NCBI GenBank assembly: GCA_017624795.1
Contig: JAGAMJ010000111.1
Span: forward strand, 1 to 13,093
Direction of reading: 5' to 3'
Source of the DNA: Clostridia bacterium
Lineage (GTDB): Bacteria; Bacillota; Clostridia; Oscillospirales; CAG-272
DNA length: 13,093 nt
Every line of letters starts with the position of its first letter. Position 1 is the first letter of the stretch. A program made the position numbers and the translations under genes. Positions 12,021-13,093 of the stretch are shown here, piece by piece. Below the pieces are notes generated by a model, which worked only from the letters and a program-made list of their open reading frames with translations, had not been told where the DNA came from and did no database searches.

Positions 12021-13093
12021 ATGAAGCATACGACGAGAAAAATTCTCGCCCTTCTCCTTGTTTTGACGATGGTGATCGGCATGGTACCCCTTGCGGTACT
12101 GACCATTGGTGCTTTGGAGGACCAAAGCGTTTCGTTTGTTCCTGCTGAAAGCGGCGAGAGCGCACCTGAATTTACGCTGGATATCAGAGCTTGCGAGCCC
12201 ACGATTTCCTTGAAGGGCGCAACCGGTGTTTTGAATTTCTGGACTGCTGTTTCCAAGGCAGGATATAATGAGATCGCCGATGCGCTCGCTTACGGCGCTA
12301 TGGGCGATGCAACACTGACCTTCGGTACGCTGATCGCGACGCAAAACGATTATATCGCAATGAACGGTGAATTGACGCACGCCACTGCCGGCACCAACGC
12401 AGAAGACGTTGCTTTTGATATGGTTTTCAACGCTGCGGGCGATCCCGTTTGGTATAAGGAAGACGCCGATGGCTTCGGTTATATCGTTGCCTCCAAGGTG
12501 ATCGCGGCAGATGACCGCGCTACCGATTACGTTGCTGTGGGCTATGCCAAGCTGACGATCGACGGTGATGTCTACTACGCTTACGCTTCGAACGCCAACA
12601 AAACGGGCACCTCTCTTTACGAGCTGGCGATCCGCGCTTTGAACGATGTTTCCGACGAGCGTGACGAGGATCACAAGTTCCAGATCGCAAACAATCTTTA
12701 CGCCGCAAACACCGTAAAGCAGAGAAAAGAAATGATGCCCTTTATCACGAACGTGATCGAGGTGAAGACCGCAGGCGATGCGGTTAACAACGTTCCTGCT
12801 GCGATCGAGCTCGTGACATACAATAGGCACAATCCCGTCTACGATCCCACCGTTGAGGTGGAGATCCGGTCCGTCTGTCAGGAGGACTTGGGCGATGATA
12901 ATATGTGGGCACAGCTGCTTGGTCAGGCCATCGCGATCGGGTGTGAGCCCGACGAGATCGACGTGATCTATGCGATCGTTGTCGATGCTGCTGCGGGTGC
13001 TTCGCTTGAAGATCTCAACCTGGTGCTTGACGGCATGAAGGTTGCCGGAGCATCTTTGATCGAGGTCGAGGGCGAGAAGTGCTATCTGTTCGG
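12021..13093 (+). CDS. Secreted protein of unknown function, partial (3' end cut by window edge)
   Basis: An open frame of 357 complete codons runs from ATG 12021 to the window edge; GGAGGG (12008-12013) is 7 bases upstream. The N-terminus is a clear signal peptide: positive MKHTTRK, then a hydrophobic stretch (8-31), with likely cleavage after the Ala at 31. The mature part is acidic and rich in Ala, Asp, Val and Gly, with few Lys. I recognise no catalytic motif. Residues ~145-215 (with YIVASKVIAADDRATDYVAVGYAKL, KTGTSLYELAIRALNDVSDE) look like a compact alpha/beta unit of the kind seen in large surface proteins of gut Clostridia. Anchoring repeats or a dockerin, if any, would lie beyond the edge. 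No neighbour suggests a role. Confidence 0.85.
   Translation, partial: MKHTTRKILALLLVLTMVIGMVPLAVLTIGALEDQSVSFVPAESGESAPEFTLDIRACEPTISLKGATGVLNFWTAVSKAGYNEIADALAYGAMGDATLTFGTLIATQNDYIAMNGELTHATAGTNAEDVAFDMVFNAAGDPVWYKEDADGFGYIVASKVIAADDRATDYVAVGYAKLTIDGDVYYAYASNANKTGTSLYELAIRALNDVSDERDEDHKFQIANNLYAANTVKQRKEMMPFITNVIEVKTAGDAVNNVPAAIELVTYNRHNPVYDPTVEVEIRSVCQEDLGDDNMWAQLLGQAIAIGCEPDEIDVIYAIVVDAAAGASLEDLNLVLDGMKVAGASLIEVEGEKCYLF

Noticed and set aside
11991..12830. Minus-strand open frame opposite the secreted-protein gene
   Set aside because: The plus strand has promoter, ribosome site, signal peptide and coding-like composition; the minus frame has none of these.
1..13093. CRISPR array, defence island, prophage or insertion sequence
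   Set aside because: No regularly spaced repeats, transposase, integrase, phage structural gene or target-site duplication was found; gene content is ordinary chromosomal.

Overview
The window looks like a chromosomal stretch from an endospore-forming member of the Bacillota, class Clostridia, probably an uncultured gut-type lineage. Three things support this: spoIVB and spoVT genes, strong GGAGG-type ribosome binding sites with some TTG starts, and a tRNA-sensing T-box leader. Anaerobic life is suggested by a flavoprotein-rubredoxin fusion of the Hrb type. Base composition looks close to 50% GC by eye in the genes, with AT-rich promoters. No tRNA, rRNA, CRISPR array, transposase or phage gene was seen.

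Layout, left to right. (1) A truncated cytoplasmic GH20-type hexosaminidase gene (minus) diverges from an AraC-family regulator gene (plus), each with its own promoter in the 149-base gap. (2) spoIVB (minus) converges on the AraC gene and shares a two-way terminator with it. (3) A four-gene plus-strand operon encodes a MarR repressor, the two halves of a heterodimeric ABC exporter, and an unrecognised protein that resembles a PD-(D/E)xK-like fold joined to a winged helix. It starts from a near-consensus promoter with a perfect 24-base palindrome at the predicted transcript start and ends at a strong terminator. (4) spoVT (minus) shares that terminator from the other side. (5) A Trp T-box leader, then a 14-codon reading frame with its own ribosome site, then a solitary trpB. 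(6) A small DtxR/MntR-like metal regulator, a perfect 32-base palindrome, and the flavin reductase-rubredoxin fusion. (7) The start of a secreted protein of unknown function.

How the parts may work together: the MarR-ABC-ABC set reads as a self-regulated drug or toxic-compound exporter, with the fourth gene tied to it by an ATGA overlap. The trpB gene should be switched on when uncharged tRNA-Trp accumulates. With no trpA or trpCDEF in view it may make tryptophan from indole taken from outside. The two sporulation genes are isolated and lack their usual neighbours. The least explained items are the ABC-linked nuclease-like protein, the short reading frame between T-box and trpB, and the 32-base palindrome.
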